From UBA4615 sp964399635 (lineage in GTDB: Bacteria; Pseudomonadota; Gammaproteobacteria; Burkholderiales; Burkholderiaceae_E), in NCBI GenBank assembly GCA_964399635.1, contig CAYNRU010000062.1:1-64000 (forward strand): a stretch of DNA of 64,000 nucleotides, in the 5' to 3' direction. The notes beneath the pieces are model-generated. The model was not told where the DNA came from and did not search any database. It saw only the letters and a program-made list of their open reading frames with translations. How positions within the stretch are numbered: position 1 is the stretch's first letter; every line of letters starts with the position of its first letter. Positions 18,128 to 25,746 of this stretch are shown here, in pieces. The position numbers and the translations under genes are program-made.

Positions 18128-18154
18128 TATTGACAAACAATATATTAGTCAATA
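18128..18154. promoter_or_regulatory. Dyad operator between Blh-type hydrolase and bigR
   Basis: TATTGAC at 18128-18134 and its exact complement GTCAATA at 18148-18154 flank a 13-base AT-rich spacer. The block stands out as an AT-rich island in very GC-rich DNA. It lies 20 bases before the bigR ATG and 40 bases from the hydrolase start, as expected for an ArsR-type repressor that controls both promoters. Confidence 0.65.
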
Positions 18155-18173
18155 AACTATCTTCATCGAAATC

Positions 18174-18581
18174 ATGAGCACGGAACCGGCCATGGCCCCC
18201 GACATGAACCTGCAGCTCGACGCGCTGCGCCAGTCCGCCGACGCCGTCTGCCGCCTGATGAAGGTCTTGGCCAACCCCGACCGCCTGCTGTTGCTGTGCC
18301 AGCTGTCGCAGGGTGAACAGCGCGTGGGCGAGCTCGAAGTCCGCCTGGGTATCGGCCAGCCCACGCTGTCGCAACAGCTGGGCGTGCTGCGCGAAGAAGG
18401 CCTGGTGGCCACGAGGCGCGAAGGCAAGTCCATCCATTACCGTATCGCCAGCGCGCAGGCGCTGGCGGTGATGGACGTGCTGCACCGGCAGTTCTGCTCG
18501 CCGCCGCACGCTGCACCCGGCAACCTGCAGCCACCCCAGACCCACCTGAACCGACCCACCCACCCCAACCCCTGCAGCTGA
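18174..18581 (+). CDS. bigR: BigR-type persulfide-sensing ArsR repressor
   Basis: The 135-residue winged-helix protein has the ArsR fold, with recognition helix QPTLSQQLGVLREEGL and wing TRREGKSIHYRI. Cysteines fall at residues 42 and 108, exactly the pair that forms the sulfur-bridged switch in BigR. A third cysteine (26) is extra. Persulfides would link Cys42 and Cys108 and release DNA. It faces the hydrolase gene across the dyad operator and leads an operon with two YeeE/YedE carriers and a SulP transporter. The last 25 residues are a proline-rich tail not needed for the fold. Confidence 0.88.
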   Translation: MSTEPAMAPDMNLQLDALRQSADAVCRLMKVLANPDRLLLLCQLSQGEQRVGELEVRLGIGQPTLSQQLGVLREEGLVATRREGKSIHYRIASAQALAVMDVLHRQFCSPPHAAPGNLQPPQTHLNRPTHPNPCS

Positions 18582-18598
18582 CGCGAGGACATCACGCC

Positions 18599-19039
18599 GT
18601 GACCATCGACTGGACGAACTTCACCCCCTGGGCCTCGCTGGCCGGCGGCCTGATGCTGGGCCTGGCCGCAGCCGCCTTCGTGCTGCTGCAGGGCCGCATC
18701 ATGGGCATCAGCGGCATCGCCGGCGGTCTGCTGCGCCCCTGGGCGCACCACAAAGGCGACCACGCCTGGCGCGTCAGCTTCATCCTCGGCCTGCTGGCCG
18801 CGCCGCTGCTCTTCATGGCGGTGGCCGGGCCGATCCCGGCACGCATCGACGCCGGGTGGGCCACGGTGGTGGCCGCCGGGCTGCTGGTGGGCGTGGGCAC
18901 GCGATACGGCGCCGGCTGCACCAGCGGCCACGGCGTGTGCGGGCTGTCGCGGCGATCGCCACGGTCGCTGGTGGCCACGGGGGCCTTCATGGCCGCGGGC
19001 TTTGCCACCGTCTACGTCGCGCGCCACGTGCTGGCCTGA
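18599..19039 (+). CDS. YeeE/YedE-family sulfur carrier, first half-type (PmpA-like)
   Basis: The 146-residue membrane protein has about four hydrophobic segments and the family motif RYGAGCTSGHGVCGLSRRS, with Cys107 and Cys114. These cysteines are thought to relay thiosulfate or sulfane sulfur across the membrane in YeeE proteins. The start is GTG at 18599, preceded by GCGAGGAC, 17 bases after bigR. The short length and pairing with the next gene match the two-gene PmpA/PmpB arrangement rather than the single long YeeE. Confidence 0.82.
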   Translation: MTIDWTNFTPWASLAGGLMLGLAAAAFVLLQGRIMGISGIAGGLLRPWAHHKGDHAWRVSFILGLLAAPLLFMAVAGPIPARIDAGWATVVAAGLLVGVGTRYGAGCTSGHGVCGLSRRSPRSLVATGAFMAAGFATVYVARHVLA

Positions 19040-19071
19040 ACCCCACCCCCGGACCCCACGCAGACACCATC

Positions 19072-19524
19072 ATGAAAGATCGCGCCATCGAATTCGCCGT
19101 CGGGCTGCTGTCCGGCATCGCCCTCATCGTCGCCGGCATGACCGACCCCGGCAAGGTCATCGCCTTCCTCGATCTGGCCGGGGCCTGGGATCCGTCACTG
19201 GCCTTCGTCATGGGCGGGGCCATCGCCGTGGGCAGCATCGGCTTTGCCCTGGCCCGGCACCGCAAGCACAACCTGCTGGGCGGGCCGATGCACCTGCCGG
19301 GCACGAAGCACATCGACACCCGGCTGGTGGCCGGCAGCCTGGCCTTCGGCGTCGGCTGGGGCCTGGCGGGCTTCTGCCCCGGGCCGGCCTTCGTCTCGGC
19401 CGGGGCCGGCCAGCCCAAGGCCGTCGTGTTCCTGCTGGCGATGCTGGCGGGCATGGCGGTGTTCGAGCTGTTCGAGCGTCGGCGCCACGCCCAGGCCCAG
19501 ACCCGGGCGCATTCGGCGGCCTGA
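19072..19524 (+). CDS. YeeE/YedE-family sulfur carrier, second half-type (PmpB-like)
   Basis: The 150-residue membrane protein starts MKDRAIEFAVGLL and shows about four hydrophobic segments, with GWGLAGFCPGPAFVSAG containing Cys102. It is the usual partner of the preceding gene and probably forms one channel with it. The 32-base spacing and shared direction place both in the bigR operon. The last 15 residues are charged and cytoplasmic. Confidence 0.82.
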   Translation: MKDRAIEFAVGLLSGIALIVAGMTDPGKVIAFLDLAGAWDPSLAFVMGGAIAVGSIGFALARHRKHNLLGGPMHLPGTKHIDTRLVAGSLAFGVGWGLAGFCPGPAFVSAGAGQPKAVVFLLAMLAGMAVFELFERRRHAQAQTRAHSAA

Positions 19525-19589
19525 CGGCTGCGGCCCCCACCCGCACGACCGGCACCCCGCCATCGCCCGCCCCCACTGAACCCCACCGC

Positions 19590-21326
19590 GTGAACGCCGC
19601 CACCGTCTCTGCCCTCGTGCCTGCCTGGCTGCGCGGCTACCGCCGCGCCGATCTGCCCGGCGATGCCACCGCCGGCCTCGTGGTGACGGTGATGCTGATC
19701 CCGCAGAGCCTGGCCTACGCCCTGCTGGCCGGGCTGCCGCCCGAGGTGGGGCTGTACGCCAGCATCCTGCCGGTGCTGGCCTACGCCTGGCTGGGCAGCA
19801 GCATGACCATGGCCGTGGGCCCGGTGGCCGTGACGGCGCTGATGACGGCCAGCGCCCTGGCGCCGCTGGCGGCCTCGGCGCCGGCCGGAAGCCCGGCCTA
19901 CGTCACGCTGGCCGCGGCGCTGGCGCTGCTGTCGGGGCTGATCCTGCTGGCCTTCGGGCTGCTGCGGCTGGGCTTTCTGGCGCACTTTCTCAGCCACCCC
20001 GTCATCAGCGGCTTCGTCAGCGGCTCGGCGGTGCTGATCGCGGTGGGCCAGGTCAGGCACGTCATGGGCGTCAAGGTCGACGCCCACGACGTGCCAGGCA
20101 TGCTGTGGCAACTGGTGCAGGCCGCGCCGCAGGCCAAGACGGTGACGCTGGCGGTGGGCGTGGGCAGCCTGGCCTTCCTGTGGCTGGCGCGGCGCCATGC
20201 GGCGCGGGGTCTGCAGCGGCTAGGCCTGTCGCCCGGCGCCGCCGACCTGGGGGCCAAGCTGGCGCCGATGGGGGCGGTGGTGGTGACGACTGCGCTGGCC
20301 GCCGGCCTGGACCTGAGCGCGCGCCACGGCCTGGCCATCGTCGGCGCGGTGCCGCAGGGCCTGCCGGCGCCGCAACTGCCCTGGCCGGGGCTGGCGGCGA
20401 TGCAGACGCTGCTGCTGCCGGCGGCGCTGATCGCGCTGGTGGGCTTCGTCGAAAGCGTGTCGGTGGCGCAGAGCCTGGCGCTCAAGCGCAGCCAGCGCAT
20501 CGTGCCCGACCGCGAACTGCTCGGCCTGGGCGCGGCCAACGTCGCCAGCGCGCTGTCGGGCGGATTTCCGGTCACGGGTGGGTTCTCGCGCTCGGTCGTC
20601 AACTTCGCCGCCGGTGCGCAGACGCCGCTGGCCGGCGTCTTCACCGCCGTCGGCATGGCCATCGTCATCGCCGCGTTCACGGGGCTGTTTTTCCACCTGC
20701 CGCAGGCGGTGCTGGGGGCCACCATCATCGTCGCGGTGCTGGGGCTGATCGATACGGCCACGCTGCGCGCCGCCTGGCGCTACGACCGGGCCGACGCGCT
20801 GGCCCTGCTGGCCACCGCCGCGGGCGTGGTGCTGGCGGGGGTGGAAGCCGGCATCGCCGTGGGCGTTGTGCTGTCGCTGGCGGTGCTGGTGTGGCGCAGC
20901 AGCCGGCCGCACATCGCCGTGCTGGGCCGCGTGCCGGGCAGCGAGCACTTCCGCAACGTCGACCGCCATGCGGTGCAGACGCAGCCGGGGCTGCTGGCGC
21001 TGCGCGTGGACGAAAGCCTGCTCTTTACCAACGCCGCCGAGGTCGAGGCGCACATCGAGGCGCGTGTGGCCGACACCGAAGGCGTTCAGCGCCTGCTGCT
21101 GGTGTGTTCGGCCGTCAACGGCATCGACAGCACCGCGCTGGACATGCTGGACGAACTGGAACGGCGCCTGGCGCGGCGCGGAGTGCAGTTGCTGCTGGCC
21201 GAGGTGAAGGGCCCGGTGATGGACCGGCTGCAGCAAACGCCGCTGGGGCGGCGGCTGCAGGGGCGGGTGTTCCTGTCCACGCACGACGCCTTTGTGCAGG
21301 CCGCCGCGCCCGCCACCACCCCCTGA
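19590..21326 (+). CDS. SulP-family anion transporter with STAS domain
   Basis: The 578-residue protein has a SulP core: LPGDATAGLVVTVMLIPQSLAYALLAGLPPE at the start, PVISGFVSGSAVLI, GGFPVTGGFSRSVVN, and about 10-12 membrane segments. A cytoplasmic STAS domain follows at about 440-560, with VNGIDSTALDML. It probably moves sulfate, sulfite or a related anion, which would export or recycle the product of persulfide oxidation. No ATG is near, so the start is taken as GTG 19590 just before the core. It closes the bigR-led operon. Confidence 0.85.
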   Translation: MNAATVSALVPAWLRGYRRADLPGDATAGLVVTVMLIPQSLAYALLAGLPPEVGLYASILPVLAYAWLGSSMTMAVGPVAVTALMTASALAPLAASAPAGSPAYVTLAAALALLSGLILLAFGLLRLGFLAHFLSHPVISGFVSGSAVLIAVGQVRHVMGVKVDAHDVPGMLWQLVQAAPQAKTVTLAVGVGSLAFLWLARRHAARGLQRLGLSPGAADLGAKLAPMGAVVVTTALAAGLDLSARHGLAIVGAVPQGLPAPQLPWPGLAAMQTLLLPAALIALVGFVESVSVAQSLALKRSQRIVPDRELLGLGAANVASALSGGFPVTGGFSRSVVNFAAGAQTPLAGVFTAVGMAIVIAAFTGLFFHLPQAVLGATIIVAVLGLIDTATLRAAWRYDRADALALLATAAGVVLAGVEAGIAVGVVLSLAVLVWRSSRPHIAVLGRVPGSEHFRNVDRHAVQTQPGLLALRVDESLLFTNAAEVEAHIEARVADTEGVQRLLLVCSAVNGIDSTALDMLDELERRLARRGVQLLLAEVKGPVMDRLQQTPLGRRLQGRVFLSTHDAFVQAAAPATTP

Positions 21327-21454
21327 AGCAGCAAGGCAAGGCGCCTTCGTTGTTTGCGCTGATGCAGCAACTCCCGGAGCTTCCCGACGACGTCGGCGAC
21401 ACCGTTGCGACGCGCAACGTGGCGTATTTCGGCTTACCCGGTCTTGCGGTCGTC

Positions 21455-21539
21455 GCCCTGGGCAGAGCCCGCGCCGCGTGCAGCTGAACGCCAGCAAGCT
21501 GCCGTGGCCACACTCGCCACAGCGCCCGGCCTGAGACAG
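21455..21539 (-). mobile_element. IS91-family transposase fragment
   Basis: On the minus strand this stretch reads RCGECGHGSLLAFSCTRRGLCP. The CxxCG...AFSCxRRGxCP pattern is the zinc-binding motif at the N-terminus of IS91-family transposases. The motif breaks off right after CP, where CPSC is expected, and no other part of the transposase is found. About 130 bases between it and the SulP stop codon contain short frames I cannot name. It is a scar of a rolling-circle insertion element next to the persulfide operon. Confidence 0.6.
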
Positions 21540-21564
21540 CCGTGCGCCAGGATGCCGGACCCCA

Positions 21565-22575
21565 TCACTCGGGCTTGATGCCCGCGGTGCGGATCACCTT
21601 CGTCCAGCGCTCCTTCTCGGCACGCACGAAGTCGGTGTAGTGGCGGCTGCCCTGCTCGGGCACCACGAAGCCGTTGGACTCCATGCGCTGTCGGACCGCC
21701 GGCGAGCCCATCGTCTCCTTCATCGCCGCCTCGAGCTTCGCGACGATCGGGGCGGGCGTGCCCTTGGGCAGCGACACGCCCGACCACGACAGCGCCTCGA
21801 ACCCCGGATAGCCCGCCTCGGCCATGGTCGGCACGTCCGGGTACAGCGGGTTGCGCTGCAGGCTAGTGACCGCGAGCGGCCGCAGCTTGCCGGCCTTCAC
21901 GTGCGGCAGCGCGACGTCCTGGTTGATGAACATCATCGGGATCTCGTTGCCGAGGATCGCGGTCATCATCGGGCCCCCGCCTCGGTACGGGATGCCGACC
22001 ATCGCGAGCGGCTGGCAGGCGCCGGCCTTGCCGCCGGCGGCCGCGCACGCGGTCTGCTTGAACAGCTCCATCGCCATGTGGCCCGAGGCCGCGTGCGTGA
22101 AGCCGTAGTCGAGCTTGCCCGGGCTCGAGCGCGCATAGTCCACCACGTCCCTGACCGAGCGGAACGGCGTTTGCGGGTTCACCACCAGCAGGTTCGGGCC
22201 GGAGTGGATCTGCGAGACGTGGATGAAGTCGGCGTTCGAGTCGTACTTCAGGTTCGGGTCCAGGCCGTGCGCCACGGCGCTCTGCCCGACGCCGGTCTGC
22301 ACCAACGTGTAGCCGTCGGCGGGCGCGCGCGCGCCGCGCTCGGTGCCGATCACGCCGCCTGCGCCGCCGAGGTTCTCGACGACGACCGGCTGCTTCAGGA
22401 CCTTCGACAGTTCCTCGGCGATCATCCGGCCCATCACGTCGCTGGTGCCCCCGGGCGGGAACGGGACGATCAGCTTGATCGGACGGGTGGGCCAGTCGGT
22501 CTGGGCCGACGCGGCCTGCGGCAGGGCGACGGCGAGGGCGAGCACCGCGGCCGCGGCGAAGGCTCTTCTCTGCAT
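21565..22575 (-). CDS. Bug/TctC-family periplasmic solute receptor
   Basis: The 336-residue protein has a signal peptide (MQRRAFAAAAVLALAVALPQAASAQ). The Bug signature follows: DWPTRPIKLIVPFPPGGTSDVMGR, VVVENLGGAGGVIG, ADGYTLV, and YPDVPTMAEAGYPGFE. Bug proteins bind carboxylates in the periplasm, often for TctAB carriers, but no tctAB genes are nearby. A strong AAGGAGA ribosome site precedes ATG 22575. It shares an upstream region with the divergent NhaR-like regulator, which may control it. CAAAGGKAGAC contains two cysteines that could form a disulfide. Confidence 0.88.
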   Translation of the reverse strand: MQRRAFAAAAVLALAVALPQAASAQTDWPTRPIKLIVPFPPGGTSDVMGRMIAEELSKVLKQPVVVENLGGAGGVIGTERGARAPADGYTLVQTGVGQSAVAHGLDPNLKYDSNADFIHVSQIHSGPNLLVVNPQTPFRSVRDVVDYARSSPGKLDYGFTHAASGHMAMELFKQTACAAAGGKAGACQPLAMVGIPYRGGGPMMTAILGNEIPMMFINQDVALPHVKAGKLRPLAVTSLQRNPLYPDVPTMAEAGYPGFEALSWSGVSLPKGTPAPIVAKLEAAMKETMGSPAVRQRMESNGFVVPEQGSRHYTDFVRAEKERWTKVIRTAGIKPE

Positions 22576-22741
22576 GGGGATCTCCTTCTGGCGCATCATG
22601 CCTTCGGATGGCGCGCAGCGGAAGCCCTCCCGGGCGGCCACTGACGCGCGCGTGCCGCCATGGCGGCGATACGCTCGCCGGCCGGCTGCGGCAGCTTCTT
22701 GGGGCCGCGGGCCCGCCACGCCTCGGTCGGCCGCCGGGAAG

Positions 22742-22843
22742 TCAGCGGACGGTGGGCTGTGCGCTGACGATGGCGGGGGCGCCCAGGATCGTGCCGGCGC
22801 CGGCACCGACGGCGGCGGGCTTCAGGAAGGAACGGCGAGCCAT
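22742..22843 (-). pseudogene. Truncated DctP-type TRAP receptor (Tat signal only)
   Basis: A strong AAGGAGA ribosome site is followed by a 33-residue frame, MARRSFLKPAAVGAGAG...APAIVSAQPTVR, then TGA. It is a typical Tat signal peptide of a DctP-type receptor, up to the first mature residues (PTVR, normally followed by W). The mature receptor is missing. Only an unidentified stretch lies between this stop and the Bug gene. The start signals are intact but the product is destroyed, so it looks recently lost. The rest of the 22576-23012 gap holds this remnant and the LysR box. Confidence 0.7.
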
Positions 22844-22982
22844 GGAAAGTCTCCTTGTTGGACGTCGCTGCGGGGTGGGGCCGGCCGGGGAACGCTGCGC
22901 GCGAGGACCGGGCGGTTCTGTCGATGTGTGGCCGTGATAAAGACGTGACGAAGATCATAGGGCGCGAATGTTCGCTGCTCAG

Positions 22983-23001
22983 ACATCGGTTTTTTCGATG
23001 T
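22983..23001. promoter_or_regulatory. LysR-type T-N11-A dyad upstream of the NhaR-like gene
   Basis: ACATCG at 22983-22988 and its complement CGATGT at 22996-23001 flank seven bases. T22986 and A22998 form the classical T-N11-A core. The site ends 11 bases before the regulator's ATG, so it is likely its own binding site and may also act on the divergent genes. Confidence 0.55.
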
Positions 23002-23012
23002 AACGTGCGGTC

Positions 23013-23930
23013 ATGACGACGTTCAACTACAAGCACCTGCACTACTTCTGGATGGTCGCGAAGGAGGGCGGCGTGGCGCGCGCGGCCGAGCGGCTGCACG
23101 TCACCGCGCAGTCGATCAGCGGGCAGCTGCGCCTGCTCGAGGAGGCGGTGGGCGCCCGGCTGCTGCGGCGCGCCGGGCGCGGCGTGGAGCTGACCGAAAC
23201 CGGCCGCATGGTGCTCGAGCACGCCGACCGCATGTTCAGCGCGGGCGAGGCGCTGGCCGAGGCGCTGCAGGCGCGGCCGGGCGCGCAGCAGGCGGTGTTC
23301 CGCGTCGGCGTGTCGAACCTGCTCGGCCGCTCGATGGCCTATTCGATGATCGTGCCGGCCCTGTCGATCGCGAACCCGCCCAAGCTGATCTGCCGCGAGG
23401 GGCGGCTGTCCGACCTGCTCGGCGATCTCGCGCTGCATCGGATCGACATGGTGCTGTCGGACCGCCCGTTGGACGCGAGCGTGAGCGTGCGCGCGTTCAA
23501 CCACCAGCTCATCGACTGCGGCATTGCGGTCGTCGGCGCGCCCGCGCTCGCGCGGCGACTGCGCGGCGTCTTCCCGACGTGTCTGGACCATGCGCCCTGG
23601 CTGCTGCACGCGGAGGGCGCCGCGGTCCGCCCGCGGCTGGACCGCTGGTTCGAGGCGCACGGGCTGCGGCCGCGCATCGTCGCCGAGTTCGAGGACACGG
23701 CGCTGCTCAAGGCCTTCGCCCAGGAAGGCATCGGCGTGTTCTCGGTGCCCGCGCTGGTCGCCCCCGAGATCTGCCGCGCGCTCGGCGTCGAGACCATCGG
23801 CACCACCGAGGAGGTGCGCGAGCAGGTGTTCGCGATCTCGGTCGAGCGCCGGCTCTCGCACCCGGCGGTGCTGGCGATCAGCGAGGCGGCGCGCCAGACG
23901 CCGTACGGGGTGAGGCGGCCTGCGCCCTGA
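23013..23930 (+). CDS. NhaR-like LysR-family regulator
   Basis: The 305-residue protein starts NYKHLHYFWMVAKEGGVARAAERLHVTAQSISGQL. This is the N-terminal HTH typical of NhaR rather than of most LysR proteins. A substrate-binding domain follows from about residue 95. NhaR controls sodium stress genes in enterics, but no Na+/H+ antiporter gene is adjacent here; the neighbours are a divergent Bug receptor and the lost TRAP receptor. Its target is therefore open. The dyad just upstream suggests autoregulation. Confidence 0.85.
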   Translation: MTTFNYKHLHYFWMVAKEGGVARAAERLHVTAQSISGQLRLLEEAVGARLLRRAGRGVELTETGRMVLEHADRMFSAGEALAEALQARPGAQQAVFRVGVSNLLGRSMAYSMIVPALSIANPPKLICREGRLSDLLGDLALHRIDMVLSDRPLDASVSVRAFNHQLIDCGIAVVGAPALARRLRGVFPTCLDHAPWLLHAEGAAVRPRLDRWFEAHGLRPRIVAEFEDTALLKAFAQEGIGVFSVPALVAPEICRALGVETIGTTEEVREQVFAISVERRLSHPAVLAISEAARQTPYGVRRPAP

Positions 23931-24119
23931 GCCTTGCGTCGGCGGACGCCGGGCGGAGCTCGGGCGAGGGCTGCGCGTCGCCCGAGCCGCGGCGCTGCGA
24001 GCGCGGCCACCGACGGGCGCATCGTCGAGCGTGTGGCGGCCGACAGCTGCCTCGAGCGCTCAGCGACAGCACTCGCGAGCGGTTGCCAGGGCGGTGCCCA
24101 TGCGCAGGATGCGCGCGGG

Positions 24120-25493
24120 CTAGGCAGGTGTCGTCGGCGACTGGATCCGGTCGAGGGCGGCCTCGACGGCCGCCAGGGTGTCGTCCACGATCCGATCGTC
24201 GTGGCAGCGCGACATGAACCAGGCGCCGCGCTCGAGCACGCGCACCCGGTGCTGCAGCAGCGCATGCGCGAACCGCTGGTAGCCCGCCCGGTCCATCCGC
24301 ATCAGGTCGCGGTAGTCGCGTGCCGGCGCGGCGAGGCCGAATGCGACGTGGAACACCTGCGGCCAGCCAGCCACCGACGCGACGATCCCGGCCGACGCGA
24401 GGCGTGCCTCGATACCGGCCATCAGCCGCCGGCCCTGCGGCTCGATGCCGCGCATCACGGCGCCGTCGGCGAGCGCTCGCAGCGTGGCCAGCGTCGCGGC
24501 CATCGCCACCGGCTGCGCGTTGTAGGTGCCGCCGTGCATGACGCCCGCGCCCGCGCACAGCGCCATGATCGATGCGCGGCCGGCGACGGCCGCAACCGGG
24601 AAGCCGTTGGCCAGGCTCTTGGCGAAGGTGGCGAGGTCGGGTGTCACGCCGAACAGCTGCTGCGCGCCGCCCGGCGCCAGCCGGAACCCGGTGATCACTT
24701 CGTCGAAGATCAGCACCGTGCCGTGGCGCGAGCAGGCGGCCCGAGCACCCTCGAGATAACCGGGCGCGGGGGAAATCGCCCCGGCGTTGCACATCGCCGG
24801 TTCCATGATCACGCCGGCGACGTCGCCGCGGGCCAGCCTGCGCTCGAGTGACGCCAGGTCGTTCCAGCCGAGCACCTCGGTGTGCCGCCACGCGGCCTCG
24901 TCCTGGCCGTCGCTGCCGGGGTTGCGCTGCGGTGCGTCGGCGGGCCCGGCGGTCTCGGGCGTGGCCGACCCCGACACCAGCACGCTGTCGAGCCAGCCAT
25001 GGTAGTGACCCTCGAACTTGACGATCGTGCGGCGGCCGGTCGCGGCGCGGGCGAGCCGCAGCGCGAGCTGCACCGCCTCCGAGCCCGAGCCCGCGAAGCG
25101 CACGCGCTCGGCGCACGGCACCAGCGCGCAGAAGAGCTCCGCCGTCTCCGCCTCGATACGCGACTGCCCGCCGTACAGGATGCCGCGCTCGAGCTGGGCG
25201 ATCACCGCGCGCTTGACCTCCTCAGGATCGTGCCCGAGGATCATCGGACCCATGCCCAGGTAGTAGTCGATCAGCCGGTTGCCGTCGAGGTCGATCAGGC
25301 ATGCGCCCTCGGCCCGCTCGAAAACCAGCGGGCCCGGCATCATGCCGACGCGGAAGTTGCTCGAGACGCCGCCCGGCATCGAGCGCGATGCCCGCTCGAT
25401 CTGCGCGCGCGAGGCGTCGAACGTGGCGGGGGCGGTGGGGCGGTCGGCGCGCGCCTGCTCGGCGCTGCCGGTGGCCAGGTCGGTGGGGCGCAT
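24120..25493 (-). CDS. Class III aminotransferase, glutamate-1-semialdehyde aminomutase-like
   Basis: The 457-residue PLP enzyme shows FRVGMMPGPLVFERAEGACLIDLDGNRLIDY, GSGSEAVQLALRLARA, FDEVITGFR (PLP-binding aspartate) and FAKSLANGFP (Schiff-base lysine). These are the features of the HemL-like branch of class III aminotransferases. It is about 30 residues longer than HemL, mainly through a loop at about 170-200. It stands alone among unlinked genes, which makes a catabolic aminotransferase more likely than heme synthesis. ATG 25493 is preceded by GGAGACGACG. The upstream 253 bases show no gene. Confidence 0.83.
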   Translation of the reverse strand: MRPTDLATGSAEQARADRPTAPATFDASRAQIERASRSMPGGVSSNFRVGMMPGPLVFERAEGACLIDLDGNRLIDYYLGMGPMILGHDPEEVKRAVIAQLERGILYGGQSRIEAETAELFCALVPCAERVRFAGSGSEAVQLALRLARAATGRRTIVKFEGHYHGWLDSVLVSGSATPETAGPADAPQRNPGSDGQDEAAWRHTEVLGWNDLASLERRLARGDVAGVIMEPAMCNAGAISPAPGYLEGARAACSRHGTVLIFDEVITGFRLAPGGAQQLFGVTPDLATFAKSLANGFPVAAVAGRASIMALCAGAGVMHGGTYNAQPVAMAATLATLRALADGAVMRGIEPQGRRLMAGIEARLASAGIVASVAGWPQVFHVAFGLAAPARDYRDLMRMDRAGYQRFAHALLQHRVRVLERGAWFMSRCHDDRIVDDTLAAVEAALDRIQSPTTPA

Positions 25494-25746
25494 CGTCGTC
25501 TCCCGGAGAGGGTCACGGGGGACAAGGCTAACCGACGGGCCTGCGCGGCGCAAAGCAGGCCCTGGCGAGCCCGACGGGTCGATGCGATACCGACTGTGCG
25601 ATGGACGCAGACGGCGTATACGAGCGGCGGCACCCGCGCGGCGCACGCCGGCTGGTGTCACGGCAGGCGCTGCTGCGCAAGCTCGCGGCGCGCCGAGGCC
25701 GCGGGCGCGCCGAGGCGCTCGCCGACCTTCGGCCCGGGCAGGATCG

